Notes: generated by a model from the letters alone, not told the origin. Shown: positions 36,601-48,559, counted from the first letter of the stretch. The stretch: 64,000 nt of DNA from an uncultured Thermoanaerobaculia bacterium (GCA_951813015.1 CATOTG010000007.1:124001-188000), one strand, 5' to 3'. Numbers and translations are program-made.

Positions 36601-37627
36601 CACGCTCGACCTGCCGACTCCGGTGACGACGAAGGGCCAGCGCGACCAGACGAACGTGCCAGCGCAGTCCCTGCTGCTGATGAACAACACCCAGGTCATG
36701 CACCTCGCCGCCCGCTTCGGCGATCGGATCGCCCAGGACCCGGAACTGGGCGCCGACCGCGAACGGATCGCCCGGATGTTCCGACTCGCTCTCGGTCGGC
36801 CTCCGACTCCAGCCGAGTTCGACGGCGCCGAGCAGTTCCTCAACCGGGCCGTCGTTCAGAAGCCTGCGCGGGAGGACGTCGAGGCCTGGAGCGCCGCGGC
36901 CGTCGACCGCCGCAAGGAGACCGCCGAGCTCCGCGAGTTCACCGAACAGAAAACCCGTGGCGTGCTGCGCTTCTACCACCGGGCGTCGGCGCCGGAAGCA
37001 ATCGCGGCGTGGGAGTTCGACGAACCGCCGAAGAACGGTCGCGCCTACGACACCGCAGGCGGTCTCGGACTCAAGCTGGGCCGGCAGGTCCGCCTGAAGG
37101 ACGGAGCGCTGTGGCTCGCGCCATCGGACGTCCTCGCGACGAAGCCGATCCGGCAGACGTTCGACGACTACACGCTCGAAGCCTGGGTCGCCAGGCTTCC
37201 GGACAAGGCGGAGTCCGGCGCGCCGCCGCCGGTCCACCTGGTCCTGGCTCGGGACCGCGCGGGCGCCCTGACCGCGTACCGGAACGGCGTCGCGGCCGAC
37301 CCGGAGAGCATCCGGCAGGAACTTCCGATGAGCCTCGAACGGGGGCGCCTCCTGTTTGCGGGCAGCGGCGACATCCCCCTTGGCGTGCTGCAGGCCCGCC
37401 TCTACGACCGCGCCCTGGGCCCCGACGATGTCGCCGCCTCCGCGCTCGGCAACATCGAAGCGCCATCGGAGGAGGAGCAGGCCCGCGTCTACCGTGGCAC
37501 CTGGGCCCGCATCGCCCGGCTCGAGTCGGAGGCGGACCGGCTCGAACAAAGCGCCGCCGGCGGCGACCCCTGGCATCGACTGGCGCACGCCATGTTCAAC
37601 CTGAAGGAGTTCATGTACCTGCAATGA
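33683..37627 (+). CDS. Planctomycete-type cytochrome, DUF1549/DUF1553/LamG protein
   Basis: About 1314 residues. Signal peptide, then PSCyt1-type haem site HCYTCHN near residue 58. DUF1549 ([20 protein letters not shown], and [18 protein letters not shown] with a second CxxCH) is followed by a jelly-roll-like insert, DUF1553 ([47 protein letters not shown]) and a C-terminal LamG/concanavalin-like domain ([18 protein letters not shown]). Such proteins are secreted and thought to work with DUF1501 partners on polysaccharides. ATG 33683 has TAGACT upstream. The next gene overlaps (ATGA). Confidence 0.9.
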   Translation: MDLKMRIPPRSRAAILAAVLLGGGPAAGAPFTSEDLVTPEDLEFFEQKIRPVLVEHCYTCHNSTELAESGLRLDYRDGLLEGGMRGPAIEPGKPRSSLLLRAMRHPSLDFRMPLGGARLPDEVVADFERWIEIGAPDPRTEPPSAAALKEATSWQTTLEQRKQWWSLQPIADPEPPAIADRAWSTNAIDRFLAAGLAGAELEPAPLAEPRTVMRRLSYVLTGLPPTPAQVDEFERRAALDRDAAVAEEVDRLLADPAFGERWARHWMDWVRYAETHGSEGDPPVPYAWRYRDYLIRALNSDVPIDQLIREHLAGDLLAAPRINAELGINESAIGIAQYRFVLHGFGPTDALDEQVRFTENQIDVVSKAFLGMTVACARCHDHKFDAISQTDFYALYGTMVNGRPGVRTIDTEERRNAYRDELSELKNELRQVLADAWILAAADVPAGLQRPDGPLAAALTGGQSPYDPLYAWVRTRGIRGRGAFAKQWKALADAYAESRRKLEARRQAPTVQRWDLSRTEDVEEWYRHGNGLPEARPQGAGSYEVARAGDSIVADILPAGVYTHALTNRHNGAFSSPRFFIGARQKLAVRIAGRGGAVARYVVQNYPQLGEVYPIETLSDGEWRWQHWDLDYWDGDHAYIELVTAADHPMTGESSGGRSDRSWFGITEAVVLDEAGELPRDEPAEFTAPLFEIEGAPGDREELAARYGEALREAAEAWRDGSMTDAQARFLASFVRRGLLPNDVENVPKARPIALAIRELEERIPAPTRSPAVLAGPRFDQPLMERGNHRQLGEPVPQRFLEAIDPEPYADSVHPRLALAESVLDPGNPLTARVIANRLWGHAFGRGIVATPDNFGQMGELPSNAALLDHLATALKADGWSLKTFVRRLALTRAFQLESTPSPAARERDPQNRLLSHAHLRRLEAEAVRDAMLVAAGDLEPVDTAETRPVPGWSNRRSVYVQVIRNQPDPMLHTLDLPTPVTTKGQRDQTNVPAQSLLLMNNTQVMHLAARFGDRIAQDPELGADRERIARMFRLALGRPPTPAEFDGAEQFLNRAVVQKPAREDVEAWSAAAVDRRKETAELREFTEQKTRGVLRFYHRASAPEAIAAWEFDEPPKNGRAYDTAGGLGLKLGRQVRLKDGALWLAPSDVLATKPIRQTFDDYTLEAWVARLPDKAESGAPPPVHLVLARDRAGALTAYRNGVAADPESIRQELPMSLERGRLLFAGSGDIPLGVLQARLYDRALGPDDVAASALGNIEAPSEEEQARVYRGTWARIARLESEADRLEQSAAGGDPWHRLAHAMFNLKEFMYLQ

Positions 37628-39042
37628 GCGATCCCACCTGTTCCCTGATGAGCCGCAGGCGGATGCTGGCGCAGGTTTCGACCGGCTTCGGCGCCATCGC
37701 GCTGAACGGCCTGCTCGGGTCGGCACTCCTGCCCGGAACGGCTCGCGGCGCGCCGCGGGTCCGCGCCAGACACGTCATCTTCCTGTACATGTCGGGCGGC
37801 GTCTCCCAGGTCGACTCGTTCGACCCGAAGCCGCTGCTCGACCGCGATCACGGCAAGCCGATGCCGACGAAGATCGAACGCACCCAGTTCAACAACAACG
37901 GCGACATCTTCGCCTCGCCGTTCCCCTTCAAGCAGTACGGCGAGAGCGGCATCCCGGTCAGCAGCATGTTCCCCCACGTCGGCGAGTGCGTCGACGATCT
38001 GGCCGTCATCCGTTCGATGACCAGCACGGTGAACGAGCACGCCCAAGGGAACTACTTCTTCCACACCGGCTTCCCCCTGGTCGGCCACCCCTCGGCAGGA
38101 GCGTGGGTGAACTACGGGCTGGGCACGGAGAACGAGAACCTGCCCGGCTTCGTCGTCCTGCAGAGCGGTGATGCGGGCATTCCCCACGGCGGCGTCGGCC
38201 TCTACAGCAACGGCTATCTGCCGGCCGAGTTCCAGGGCTCCGTCCTGCGCGGCGACGCGAAGGACGCGGTGCAGAACATCCAGCCTCTGGAAGCCCGGGC
38301 CGCCCAGCGGGAGCGGCTCGACTTCGTGCAGGAGATGGACCAGGCTTTCCTCGAGCGGCTGGGCGGCCACGCCGATGTCGAAGCGGCGGTGCGCAACTAC
38401 GAGACGGCGTTCCGGATGCAGGCCGAGGTGCCCGAACTCTGCGACATCAGCGGCGAGACGAAGGCGACGCGCCAGCTCTATGCGCTGGACCACCCGAACC
38501 GGACGACGGCGGACTACGGCCGCCAGTGCCTGCTCGCCCGGCGGCTGGTCGAGCGCGGCGTGCGCTTCGTCGAACTGAGCTGCCTGCCGGAACCCGACGA
38601 CGCGGGGCAGGCCGCGAATCCGTGGGACCAGCACACCGGCCTCGAGCCCGGCCACCGCAACATGGCGCTCCAGGTCGACCAGCCGATCGCGGGGCTGCTC
38701 AAGGACCTGAAGTCCCGCGGCCTGCTCGACGAGACGCTCGTCATCTGGGCCGGCGAGTTTGGCCGCACGCCCTTCTCCCAAGGCGCCGACGGCCGCGATC
38801 ACAACCCGTTCGGGTTCTCGATCTGGCTCGCCGGCGGCGGGATCAAGGGCGGCACGACCCACGGCGCGACGGATGACTTCGGCTACCACGTGGTCGAAGA
38901 CGAAGTCACGATCTACGACCTCTGGGCCACCGTCCTCCACCTCCTCGGCATCGACCACGCCAACCTCACCTACCGCTACGGCGGCCGCGACTTCCGCCTC
39001 ACCGACGTCCACGGCAATGTGGTCAACGAGATCCTCGCGTAG
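37624..39042 (+). CDS. DUF1501 secreted protein
   Basis: 472 residues. A Tat-like start ([20 protein letters not shown]) is followed by [60 protein letters not shown] and [19 protein letters not shown], the sulfatase-like metal-binding fold of DUF1501. Usually encoded with DUF1549/1553 proteins, as here (ATG overlaps the upstream stop). Enzymatic role unproven. Confidence 0.92.
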   Translation: MSDPTCSLMSRRRMLAQVSTGFGAIALNGLLGSALLPGTARGAPRVRARHVIFLYMSGGVSQVDSFDPKPLLDRDHGKPMPTKIERTQFNNNGDIFASPFPFKQYGESGIPVSSMFPHVGECVDDLAVIRSMTSTVNEHAQGNYFFHTGFPLVGHPSAGAWVNYGLGTENENLPGFVVLQSGDAGIPHGGVGLYSNGYLPAEFQGSVLRGDAKDAVQNIQPLEARAAQRERLDFVQEMDQAFLERLGGHADVEAAVRNYETAFRMQAEVPELCDISGETKATRQLYALDHPNRTTADYGRQCLLARRLVERGVRFVELSCLPEPDDAGQAANPWDQHTGLEPGHRNMALQVDQPIAGLLKDLKSRGLLDETLVIWAGEFGRTPFSQGADGRDHNPFGFSIWLAGGGIKGGTTHGATDDFGYHVVEDEVTIYDLWATVLHLLGIDHANLTYRYGGRDFRLTDVHGNVVNEILA

Positions 39043-40604
39043 CGGGTTTGCGGGCGCCCGCCCGAGCCGGAACCGGAGGGGGCGGACTCCTGCCGCCGTC
39101 GGTGCAACGGCCTTCCGGCCGGCATCCGCAGGAGGCGGACTCCGGATCCTTGCCGCAGCAGCGTTGGCGGCGCTCTGTACGGCGGCTGCTGCAGCCCCGG
39201 CGATGGCCCAGGAAGCCGGGCCCGGTTACTACCGCGACGTCTGGCCCGTGATCCAGCAGCGGTGCCAGGGCTGCCACCAGCCGGCCCAGCTCGGCGGCGA
39301 GCTGGACCTGACCAGCTTCGACGGGCTCGCAGCCGGCGGCATGAGCGGGCCGGCGTTCGTCTCCGGAAAACCCGACGAGAGCCGGATGCTCCAGATGCTC
39401 CGGGGCGAGATCGAGCCGGCGATGCCGATGCGGGCGGAACCCCTGGCGGAGGCGGAGATCGCCGCGATCAGTGACTGGATCGCGGCCGGGGGTCACGACG
39501 ACACGCCGGAGGAGATGCGGCTCGGCGCGGCGACCGGGCCGATCGTCTACCGCCAGCCGCCGGTGATCACGGCGGTCGCCTACTCGGCCGACGGCGAGTG
39601 GCTGGCGGTTTCGGGCAACCGGGAGGTGCTGCTCCACCGCCGGTCGAAGATCGGCGGCGGGGACAGCCTGGAGGCTCGCTTCAGCAGCGTCTCCGAGCGC
39701 ATCCAGGGGCTCGCGTTTCTCAGGAACGGACGGCTGATCGCCACCGGCGGAACGCCCGCTCGCTTCGGAGAGATCCAGATCTGGGACGTCGACGACAGGA
39801 AGCTGCGGGTGTCGACGTCCGTCTGCTACGACACCCTGTTCGGCCTCGCCGTCTCTCCCGACGAACGCCGGCTCGCGGTCGGCTGCGCGGACAACACGAT
39901 CCGGATCCACCAGGCGACCAGCGGTCGCGAGCTGTTGCGGATGAACCACCACGAGAACTGGGTCCTCGGCGTCGTCTTCGGCGGCGACGGCAGGCGCATC
40001 GTCTCCGTCGGCCGCGACCGCGCGGCGAAGCTGATCGACGCGAACAGCGGCGCCTTCGTCGAGAACATCAACCTGTTGCGCGGCGAATTGGCGGCAGTCG
40101 TCCGAAACCCGCGGATCGAGGCCGTCGTCATCGGCGGCGAAGACAGGGTGCCGTACTACTACCGGATGGACCGCGCCCGGAAGATGCTGATCGCTGACGA
40201 CTCGACCCTGGTGCGGGAGTTCGAGCGCCAGGACGGGGAGATCTTCGCACTCGCCGTCGACGCCCGCGGCACGCGTCTCGCGGTTGGAGGCGCCGCAGCG
40301 GCGGTGCCGATCTACGACCTCGAGACCGGCGAGCGGACCGCGACCGCCTCCGGCCACAGCGCCGGCATCTACACGGTGGCCTTCGACCCGACCGGCGCCG
40401 AGCTTGCGACTGCGGGCTTCGACGGTTCACTGCGGCTCTACCGCGCCGCCGACGGCGAACTGCTGCACCAGTTCGTGCCGGCGCCGCTCGAAGGCAAGCT
40501 TCAGGGGGGCAACGCGAGCGGCGCGGTCTCGCGCCGCTCGCGAACCAGTCCGAGCGCCCCTCACCGGGCGCTCGGATGGAACCACCGCCGGAGCAGCGCC
40601 GTGA
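39017..40604 (+). CDS. c-type cytochrome with WD40 repeats
   Basis: About 520 residues. ATG 39017, inside the end of the DUF1501 gene, is the only start in frame before the signal peptide ([20 protein letters not shown]). Residues after it have one haem site [18 protein letters not shown] and [15 protein letters not shown]40 propeller follows ([60 protein letters not shown]). The frame has no stop of its own and runs through repeat B into the next gene. Losing one G from the G6 run at 40504 would end it in GTGA at 40604, overlapping the next start. Confidence 0.78.
40521..40592. repeat. Dispersed hairpin repeat B, inverted copy
   Basis: CGCGAACCAGTCCGAGCGCC runs into a perfect 10-bp stem, CCGAGCGCCC (40550-40559) and GGGCGCTCGG (40566-40575), loop CTCACC. 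It is the reverse complement of the copy at 43203. Base pairs differ from that copy by compensating changes (T-A to A-T). It forms the end of the WD40 reading frame. Confidence 0.75.
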
Positions 40605-43079
40605 ACGGCCATCGACTGCTGAGAGGCGCTTTCCGGTCGCTCGCCGGCATCGCCATCGCCGCGGGCGCCGCCGCCGCGGGGCCGCCGCCAAATCTCGTCG
40701 ACATCCATCCGCACGGCGGCCAGCAGGGGAGGGCCCTGCGACTGGTCATCGAGGGCTACGGCGTCGCGGGCGAGATGGAGATCGAGAGCACGCTGCCCGG
40801 CTCGTTCGCCCGCCTCGGCCAGGCCGCCGACGAGGACAGGCTGCAGCAACAGCGGCGGCCGAACGACCGCAATCTCCAGGCCGCCGTCTTTCTGGTGGAG
40901 ATCGACGCCGACGCCGCGCCGGGGCTCTATCCGCTGCGCGCCATCAGCGAGGACGGATTGTCGAACGCCCTGCTGTTCCGGGTAGACACCGTGTCCGAAG
41001 TCTCCGAGCAGAGCCTGCGCGGCATCAACGCCACCGAGCCACCGCGAATCGATGCTCTGCCGGTCGTCGTCAACGGCACGCTGGACGGAGCGGAACGCGA
41101 CCGCTATCGCTTCCAGGCAGCCCCGGACGAGCGGCTCGTGCTGGAGGTCGAGGCGCGCCGCGTCGGCTCGGCGATCGATCCGGTGCTCCGGGTTCTCGAC
41201 AGCGAAGGCCGGGAGATCGCCCTGAACCAGGAGGGGCCCGGCATCGACGTCGACGCCCGCCTCGACTGGCGGCCGCCAGAGGCCGGGGAGTACGTCGTCG
41301 AAGTCCATGACGCCCGCTTCAGCGACCAGAGGCGGAACTTCTACCGCCTGAGGCTGATCGCCGCCTCGGACTACGAGTACGCAGACGCCGTCTTCCCGCT
41401 GGGGGCGCGCCGCGGCGAGGAGACGCGGTTCGGGCTGACCGGCGGCAGCGTAGCCGGCGCCAGGGAAGTCGTCCGCGCCGTGGACACGGAGAACGCCTTC
41501 GACAGCATAGGCCCCAGCGGCCGCCGCCAGGGCCAGCGCGGCCCTGCCGTTCCGGGTCGTCGTCGGCAGCCATCCCGAGGTGCTCGAGCGCGAGACGGCC
41601 GACGACGAGGTTTTTCGACACGCCCGTCGTGATCAACGGGCGGATCGATGAAGCCGGCGAGGTGGACCGCTACCGGATCGCCGCCGAGCCGGGCCAGAGG
41701 CTCCTGCTCGAGGTCGAGGGCGCCGCGCTCGGCTCGTCCGACCTCTTCGGAGTGCTGACCGTCACGACGCCGGACGGCGAGTATCTGGCCTCCTCCGGCG
41801 ACGACATCCCCGACCCCGACACCTTCCGGCTGCTTTCGCCGACCGCCACCTCCTTCGACCCCTGGGTCGTCGTCGAGGCGCCGGAAGGAGCGGACGAGCT
41901 GCACGTCGCGGTCGAGGACCTGGTCGGGCGCGGCGGTCCCCGTTTCGGCTACCGGCTGACGGCGACCGCGAACGGCCCCGACTTCGAGCTCCGCCTCGGC
42001 AGCGCCGAGTTGACGCTCAACAGCGGCGCTTCGAAGCCAATCGAGGTCAGCGCCGTGCGCCGCGGCTATCTGGGGTCCGATTCGCCTCTACGTCGAGGAC
42101 CCGCCCGCCGGCATCGAGGTCCGCGACGCGTGGATCGCCAGGGAGGTGCGCAACCTCGACACACGGACTCTGGCGCGCTCCGGCCGGATCCTGATCACCG
42201 CCGGCCTCGACGCGCCGCGCCAGCGCTTCGACCTCGACGTCCGGGGGCGAAGGCGTGCTCGAGGACGGCGCCGTGATCCGCCGCCGAGCGACCGTGCCGG
42301 GGGAGCGTGACGCAGGTGCGCGCCGGCGACGGCCGCAGCTACACGACGGAGGCCGAGCGGTCGTTCAGCGCTCCCTGGCTGGAGACGCGCCTGCCGGTCC
42401 TGCTCACCGGCCGGACCGGACCGCGTCTGGTCGGCCTGGCGCCCGAAACGGTGAGACTGGTCAAGGGCATGCCGTTTCGACTTCGAGTGGAAGTACGAGG
42501 CGCCGCCGGGCGAGGACGCCCCGGTGGAACCGCCCATGGTCGTCAGTGCCCTGATCGGCGTGGGGCGTGGGCGAGTTTCGGGTCGAGACGACCGAGAAGA
42601 CCGACTACAACAAGTCCGAGGGCAGCAAACTGATCCGAAGCAGCGACGGCACCCGGCACGACCGCTACACCGTGACCCTCACCGGCGAAGTCACGGTGGG
42701 CGGACGTCCCGAGCGCCTCTACACGCCCGGCGTGACGCTCGAGATCGTCCCGGGCTACCGGATCGAGGTCGCCAACGCGCGTGTCGGGTCCGGCCGGAAG
42801 GGCGCCGTCGAAGGCGTCCTTCATCGGGAAGAGAGCTTCCGGCAGCCGGTCGAACTGCGCGCCGACGCGCTGCCCACCGGCGTCGTCTGCGAAAGCACGG
42901 AAGTCGAGCCCGAGGACGACGGCAGGTTCCGGCTCGCCTGCGAGGCGTCGGATGCCGTCGAAGCGGGCGACTACGACTTCCTGATCACGTCGTCGTCCTG
43001 GCTGGCCGGCGAGCGAGAGATACGCGCCGCCTACACTACGGTGCCGGTAGCCGCACGAATGGAGGTGAAGGGCAGATGA
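40601..43079 (+). pseudogene. Bacterial pre-peptidase-domain (PPC) protein with several +1 shifts
   Basis: From GTG 40601 with a Sec signal (SLAGIAIAAGAAAAG). PPC-like jelly rolls: NGTLDGAERDRYRFQAAPDE, APGLYPLRAISEDGLSNALL and NGRIDEAGEVDRYRIAAEPG. Coding sequence continues to MEVKGR at 43079 but changes frame seven times, each mended by removing one base from a run: C 41512, T 41611, G 42072, G 42243, G 42299, T 42475, G 42562. The joined protein is about 820 residues. All errors are insertions in homopolymers, which suggests uncorrected long-read errors more than decay. Neighbours are cytochrome/DUF1549 genes, so it belongs to that secreted set. Confidence 0.7.
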
Positions 43080-43116
43080 GAGGTTTCGCCGATTGCCGCT
43101 CTATCCCGCCCACCGG

Positions 43117-43290
43117 GATTCCCACAGCTACCGCGACTACTCGCCTCTCGGACGGCCTCGGACAGGGACCAGCATCCACCCAGCAAAGGTACAGGTGCGT
43201 CGGCGTGCCATCCGTGCGCCCGCTGACGGGCGCACGGACTGGTTCGCGTGTGGCGCGGGTCCGCGCCACCCGGGTTCCCGCCGGCACCTG
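43117..43290. repeat. Repeat A copy 3 followed by repeat B
   Basis: 43117-43203 matches repeat A (CCCACAGCTACCGC, CTCTCGGACGGCCTCGGACA, GTACAGGTGCG). 43203-43290 matches repeat B with an 11-bp stem, CCGTGCGCCCG (43212-43222) and CGGGCGCACGG (43227-43237), loop CTGA. The two families thus adjoin. The start of the next gene lies inside repeat B. Confidence 0.8.
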
Positions 43291-45785
43291 GCGCGATGCC
43301 GCGAAGCGACGAGCCCGTGCCGCCCTCCTGCTCATCGCCCTGGCCGCCGCCGCCCTTCCCGCCGGCGCCGTAGGCACCCCGGTCGAGCTCCTCATCCATC
43401 CGGCCGAGCTCAACTTCGACCACCTCCGCGACGCCCGCAAGCTCCTTGTGGTCGGCATCCTCGAAACCGGCGAACGCATCGACCTTTCCGCTGAAGCCGA
43501 GGTCCACACGAGCACCGCTCCGGTCGAGCGCGGCGACGACGGCTACTTCACGCCTGCCGGCGCCGGCAGCGGCGCCCTGACCGTCGAAGCCGCGGGCCTC
43601 ACCGCCACCGTCCCGGTCACCGTGAAAGCCACCGGCAACACCAACTCCGCCCAACCCGTCACCTTCGTCCGCGACGTGCTGCCCGCGATGAACAAGGTCG
43701 GCTGCTCGTCGGGCGCCTGCCACGGGGCCGCCAAGGGCAAGAACGGCTTCAAGCTGTCGCTGCGCGGCTACGACCCGGAGTTCGACTACCAGTCGCTGCT
43801 CTACGACCTGTCGGGGCGGCGGTTCAACCGCGCCGATCCTGCTCGCTCCCTGATGCTCGCCAAGCCGACGATGCAGGTCGCCCACGAGGGCGGTCTGCGC
43901 CTGGACCACGGGTCGCGCTACTACAACCTGATCCTCGACTGGATCTCGAGCGGCGTTCCGTACGGCGACAGGGAGCTCGACCGGGTCGAACGGCTCGAGA
44001 TCCACCCGGCCGAGGTCTTCATGCATCGGCCGGAGATGAGGCAGCAGACGATCGTCATCGCCCACTACGGCGACGGCCGGCGCCGCGACGTGACCCGCGA
44101 GGCCCACGTCACGAGCAGCAACACGGAGACGATGGCGGTCGAGGACAGTCCCGCCGGCCCGGTCGCAGTGGGCCTGCGCCGCGGCGAGAGCACCCTGCTC
44201 GTGCGCTACGAGGGCCAGTTCGCCACGGCGCCCGCCACCGTCCTCAGCGGCCGCGCGGGCTTCGAGTGGACCGCCCTGCCCCAGGTCAGCTACATCGACG
44301 AGTTGATCGACGAGAAACTCCAGCGGATCGAGGTTCTGCCCTCGGCGCCGACAGGCGACGCCGCCTTCCTGCGCCGCGCCTCGCTCGACCTCACGGGCCA
44401 GATTCCGACCCCGGAACGGGCGCGGGCGTTCCTCGCCGACGACACGCCCACCCACAAGAAGCGGAACCGCCTGGTCGACGAACTGATCGCCAGTGACGCG
44501 TACGTCGACCACTGGACCCTCAAGTGGGGCGATCTGCTGCGCAGCAACCGGAAGTTCATGAGCTACAAGGGCATGCTCACCTTCCGCGGCTGGCTGCGCG
44601 AGGCAATCGAGGAGAACCGGCCCTACGACCAGCTCGTCCACGAACTGGTCACGGCCTCCGGCAGCACGCTCGATCAGCCGGCGGCCAGCTACTTCCGCGC
44701 CGCCCGCGATCCGAAGGAGGCGATGGAGACCACGACCCAGCTCTTCATGGGCGTGCGGATGGTCTGCGCCCAGTGCCACGACCACCCGTTCGAGCGCTGG
44801 ACCCAGAACCAGTACTACGAGATGACCGCCTTCTTCGCCGGCCTGGGCGTCCGCCCGGGCTTCCGCACCGGCGAGGAGATCGTGTTCGACAAGCGACGCG
44901 ACGCGGAGCAGTTGCACCCGAAGACGAACGCCGTCGTGCCGCCGAAGTACCTCGTGCCGGTCGAAGGCGCGCCCGACCTCGGCGAAGGCCTCGGACGCCG
45001 GGCCGCGCTGGCCGACTGGCTGACGTCGCCGAACAACCCCTATTTCGCCCCCGCGATCGCGAACCGCGTGTGGAGCTACTTCATGGGCCGCGGGATCATC
45101 GATCCGGTCGACGACATCCGCGCCTCGAACCAGCCGGTCAACGCCGAGCTGCTGAACGCGCTGACCGCCGACCTGATCGAGAACGACTTCGACCTCCGCC
45201 ACCTGATTGCGGACGATCGCCACTTCGCGGGCCTACCAGTCCTCCTTCCAGACGAACGAGTGGAACCTGGACGACCGGATCAACTTCTCCCGTCACGAAC
45301 CGCGGCGCCTGAGCGCCGAGCAGTTGGCCGACGCCGTCGCCCGCGCGACGGGTTCCCGGTTCGAGATCGACACCCTGCCCGAGGACTTCGACGCCACCGC
45401 GTTGCCGGACCCGCACGTGATGACGGCGAGCATGGGGATCGAGGGTTTCCTCGACCTGTTCGGCAAGCCGGACCGCGAGACGGCCTGCGAGTGCGAACGC
45501 AAGACGGAGATGAGCCTGCCGCAGGCGCTAAGCCTGCTGAACGGCGCCGTCATCGCGGACGCGATCGCGGATCCCGAGGGGCGGGTGGCGAACCTGGTGC
45601 TCGGAGGACTTGGCAACGAAGAGCTGATCGCCGAGCTCTACCTCGCCGCTCTCGGCCGTGTGCCGACAAGCCACGAAGCCGAACTCGCCGAAGGTCACTT
45701 CGAGTCCTCCGCCAGCCGCACCGCCGCCGCCCAGGACCTGATGTGGGCCCTGCTCAACTCGAACGCCTTTCTCTTCAACTCGTAA
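43250..45785 (+). CDS. DUF1549/DUF1553 protein, one frameshift
   Basis: About 845 residues if GTG 43250 is the start; the frame is open upstream and the first codons come from repeat B. A Sec signal (RARAALLLIALAAAALPAGA) leads to Ig-like repeats, then CSSGACHGAAKGKNGFKLSL, DUF1549 (RRASLDLTGQIPTPERARAF, CAQCHDHPFERWTQNQYYEM) and DUF1553 (YFAPAIANRVWSYFMGRGI, IATSRAYQSSFQTNEWNLDD, ALGRVPTSHEAELAEGHFES). The frame breaks at 45209, where one extra G separates LRHLI from RTIATSRA. Works with the DUF1501 gene after it. Confidence 0.82.
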
Positions 45786-45819
45786 GCCTTATCTCGCAGC
45801 CGCAAAGGAGCCTCCGACC

Positions 45820-47275
45820 ATGCTCGTGATCCCAGGAAAGTCCGGCCACACCTGCGACGGCCCGACCCGGCGGGAGTTCCTCCGCGTCGGCTCGCTCGGC
45901 ATCTTCGGCATCTCGCTCAGCCAGACGCTCGCGCTCCGCGACGCACACGCCGCGACCGCGGCCGTTGACGCGCTCGCCGGCGGCAAGGGCTTCGGCAGCG
46001 CCAAGTCGGTCATCCTGCTGTTCCTCCAGGGCGGACCGAGCCACATCGACATCTGGGACCCGAAGCCCGACGCGCCTTCCAACATCCGCGGTGAGTTCGG
46101 CGCCATCGACACGAATGTGCCGGGCATCCGGCTGTCGGAGACGATGCCGCTGCTCGCCGAACACGTCGACAAGTGCACCCTGATCCGCTCGATGAGCTAC
46201 ACCCCGAAGGGGCTCTTCAACCACACCGCGGCGATCTACCAGATGCTGACCGGCTATCCGCCGGACCGGGTCTCGCCCTCCGGCCAGCTCGAGCCGCCGA
46301 CCCCGGCCGACTTCCCGACCGCCGGCGCCCACATCTCCAGGCTCAAGCCGCTCGACGACGCGATGCTCCCCTTCGTCGAGCTGCCGCGACCGCTCCAGGA
46401 ATCGAACGTGATCGGCAAGGGCGGCGCGGCCGGTTTCCTGGGCAAGGCCTACGACCCCTACCGGCTCTACCAGGACCCGAACCAGCCGATCGAACTCAGC
46501 GACCTCGAACTGCGCGAAGAGACGTCGCCCGAACGCCTGGCCGGCCGCTTTGAACTCCGCAAGGGCTTGAACGCCTCCCTTCCCGAGCTCGAGAAGGCGG
46601 TCGCCGACTCCGCCCTCGACGAGTACTACGAGAAGGCCTACGACCTCGTCCTCTCAGGCAAGGCCCGGCAGGCCTTCGACCTCTCGAACGAGGCCGACGA
46701 GATGCGCGACCGCTACGGCAAGAACACCTTCGGCCAGGGCGCCCTGATGGCGCGGGCGGCTGATCGAGGCCGGCACCCGCTTCGTCCAGCTCAACTGGCC
46801 CGCCGTCGCCAACGGCAACCCCGAAGTCGACTCATGGGACACGCACGCGGCGAACTTCGGACCGCTGCGGGACCTGCACTGCCCCGTCCTCGACCGGGCG
46901 CTCTCAGCGCTCCTCGCCGACATGGACGACCGCGGCCTGCTCGAAGAAACCCTCGTCGTCGCCGTCGGCGAGTTCGGCCGCTCACCGCGCCTCGGCGTCA
47001 GCACCTCCGGCAACAGCAACTCCCCCGACGGTCGCGACCACTGGCCCTACTGCTACACCGCCCTCGTCGCCGGCGCCGGCATCTCCCGCGGCCAGCTCTA
47101 CGGCGAATCCGACGAGACCGGCTCCGCCCCGCGCGAGAAGCCCGTCCACCCGAACGACCTGCTGGCAACCGTCTACCACACGCTCGGAATCGACCCCGCA
47201 ATGGAGATCCTGAATCACCTCGACCAGCCGAGAGAGCTGGTCAAGGGCGAGGTAATCCGGGGTTTGTGGGCATAG
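45820..47275 (+). CDS. DUF1501 secreted protein, one frameshift
   Basis: About 485 residues. [20 protein letters not shown] is a Tat signal. Then [55 protein letters not shown] and [20 protein letters not shown], all DUF1501. The frame breaks at GGG 46754-46756: dropping one G joins LMAR to [17 protein letters not shown]. Length is then usual. Second of the window's DUF1501 genes, paired with the second DUF1549 protein. Confidence 0.85.
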
Positions 47276-47372
47276 AAGCCGATGAGCGATCACGACCGGC
47301 CGAAAGGGCCGAAAGCCGTGACTCAGCCCGCATCGCGCAGACTTGGCCACCAGCCTCACGACCAGAAGCCGG

Positions 47373-47944
47373 CGGCATGCTGACCGTCGCCGAGGATGTC
47401 CTGGCAGACCTGGCCGACGAACGCGGCAAGCAGGTGTCGACGCACCTCTTCGGCCAGGAGATCAACGCCGAGACCTACGCGATCTGCAAGGCCGACCTGC
47501 TGCTCAAGGGTGAAGGCCAGGCGGCCGACAACATCGTGGGCGGGCCGGAGCACTCCACCCTCTCGAACGACGCCTTCCCCACCCGCGAGTTCGACTTCAT
47601 GCTCTCCGGAAGGTCACCGTCGAACGGCCGCTGCGGATCGTTGGCACCGACCCGAACCGCGCTCACACGGACGCTGAGATCAGAAAGATGAAGGCGACCG
47701 GCGAGCGCAGCGAGACGGCGCCGCACGTCATCAGGAAGGTCACAAGCGAGGAGTCTCCGCCGACCCGCTGCACGGCCGGTTCGAGGCGAAGATCGAGGGT
47801 TGCACGGCGGTCGTCGAGTACGAGCCGGACGCCAACCTCCGCGACACCGAACAGATCCCGCTGCAGGAGCAGGGCGGCATTGAGGCGTTCCTGCGGCGGG
47901 AGGTCCTGCCCTACGCGGCCGACGCCTGGTACCGGCCCGCGAGC
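47373..47944 (+). pseudogene. Deleted hsdM remnant of an older type I R-M locus
   Basis: 47373-47600 reads GGMLTVAEDVLADLADERGK, HLFGQEINAETYAICKADLL and NDAFPTREFDFMLS, the motif-I to motif-IV stretch of HsdM at 57370-57600. It then jumps to VTVERPLRI, which in the intact gene lies about 565 bases later, so NPPY and the target half are lost. Further shifts follow before YEPDANLRDTEQIPLQEQGG. The end continues openly into the PIN-domain ORF. The 5' end of hsdM is missing. About 97 bases before it (47276-47372) show no gene. Confidence 0.8.
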
Positions 47945-48559
47945 GTGAAGATCGGCTACGAGGTCAGCTTCAACCGCTACTTCTTCAAGCCCGAACAGAT
48001 GCGGCCCCTGGCGGAGATCCAGGCGGACATCCTGGCGCTGGAGAGGCAGACGGAGGGCCTGCTGGCCGAGATCATGGGCGGGATGGCCTCCTCCTGCGAG
48101 ACGAAACTGCGCGTGTACGTCGACACCTCCGTCATCGGCGGTTGCCACGACGAGGAGTTTCAGAAGCCTTCACGTCGGCTCTTCGAGAGGTTCGCAAGCG
48201 GAGAACTGACCTTCGTCCTCTCGCCGCTGGTCCTGGAGGAGCTTCAAGCATCGCCCCGTCGAGTACGGGAAGTACTCCGTCTCGTGCCCGACACCCACAC
48301 CGAGATGCTCGAGGCCCTGCCGCAAGCGGAACGGCTCGCGGCCAAGTATATTGAGCAGGGAGCGCTCACTCCGCGCATGTACCCCGACGCCATGCATATC
48401 GCCAACGCCGCGGTCGCTGGAGTCGACGTTCTCGTAAGCTGGAACTTCAAGCACATCGTGAATGTGCACCGCATCAGGACGTTCAACGACGTCAACCGGA
48501 AGATGGGCTACGGCATCCTCGACATCCGGAGCCCGAAGGAGATGGAAGATGACGACTAA
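47945..48559 (+). CDS. PIN-domain protein joined to the end of decayed hsdM
   Basis: 204 residues from GTG 47945. Residues 1-46 are the HsdM C-terminus (VKIGYEVSFNRYFF, LAEIQADILALERQ, LLAEIMGGM). From about 55 a PIN domain begins: VYVDTSVIGG (Asp60), SPLVLEELQ, MYPDAMHIANAA and LVSWNFKHIVN. The stop overlaps the next gene. The PIN part could also start at ATG 48082. The same HsdM-PIN joint exists at 58640. Related PIN proteins are putative RNases of toxin-antitoxin type. With hsdM broken, only the PIN part is likely to work. Confidence 0.78.
   Translation: MKIGYEVSFNRYFFKPEQMRPLAEIQADILALERQTEGLLAEIMGGMASSCETKLRVYVDTSVIGGCHDEEFQKPSRRLFERFASGELTFVLSPLVLEELQASPRRVREVLRLVPDTHTEMLEALPQAERLAAKYIEQGALTPRMYPDAMHIANAAVAGVDVLVSWNFKHIVNVHRIRTFNDVNRKMGYGILDIRSPKEMEDDD

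Noticed and set aside
39017..41632. One 870-residue cytochrome-WD40-PPC protein
   Set aside because: A Sec signal after GTG 40601 and the repeat B insertion between the parts argue for two genes; the join is due to a missing stop or an indel.
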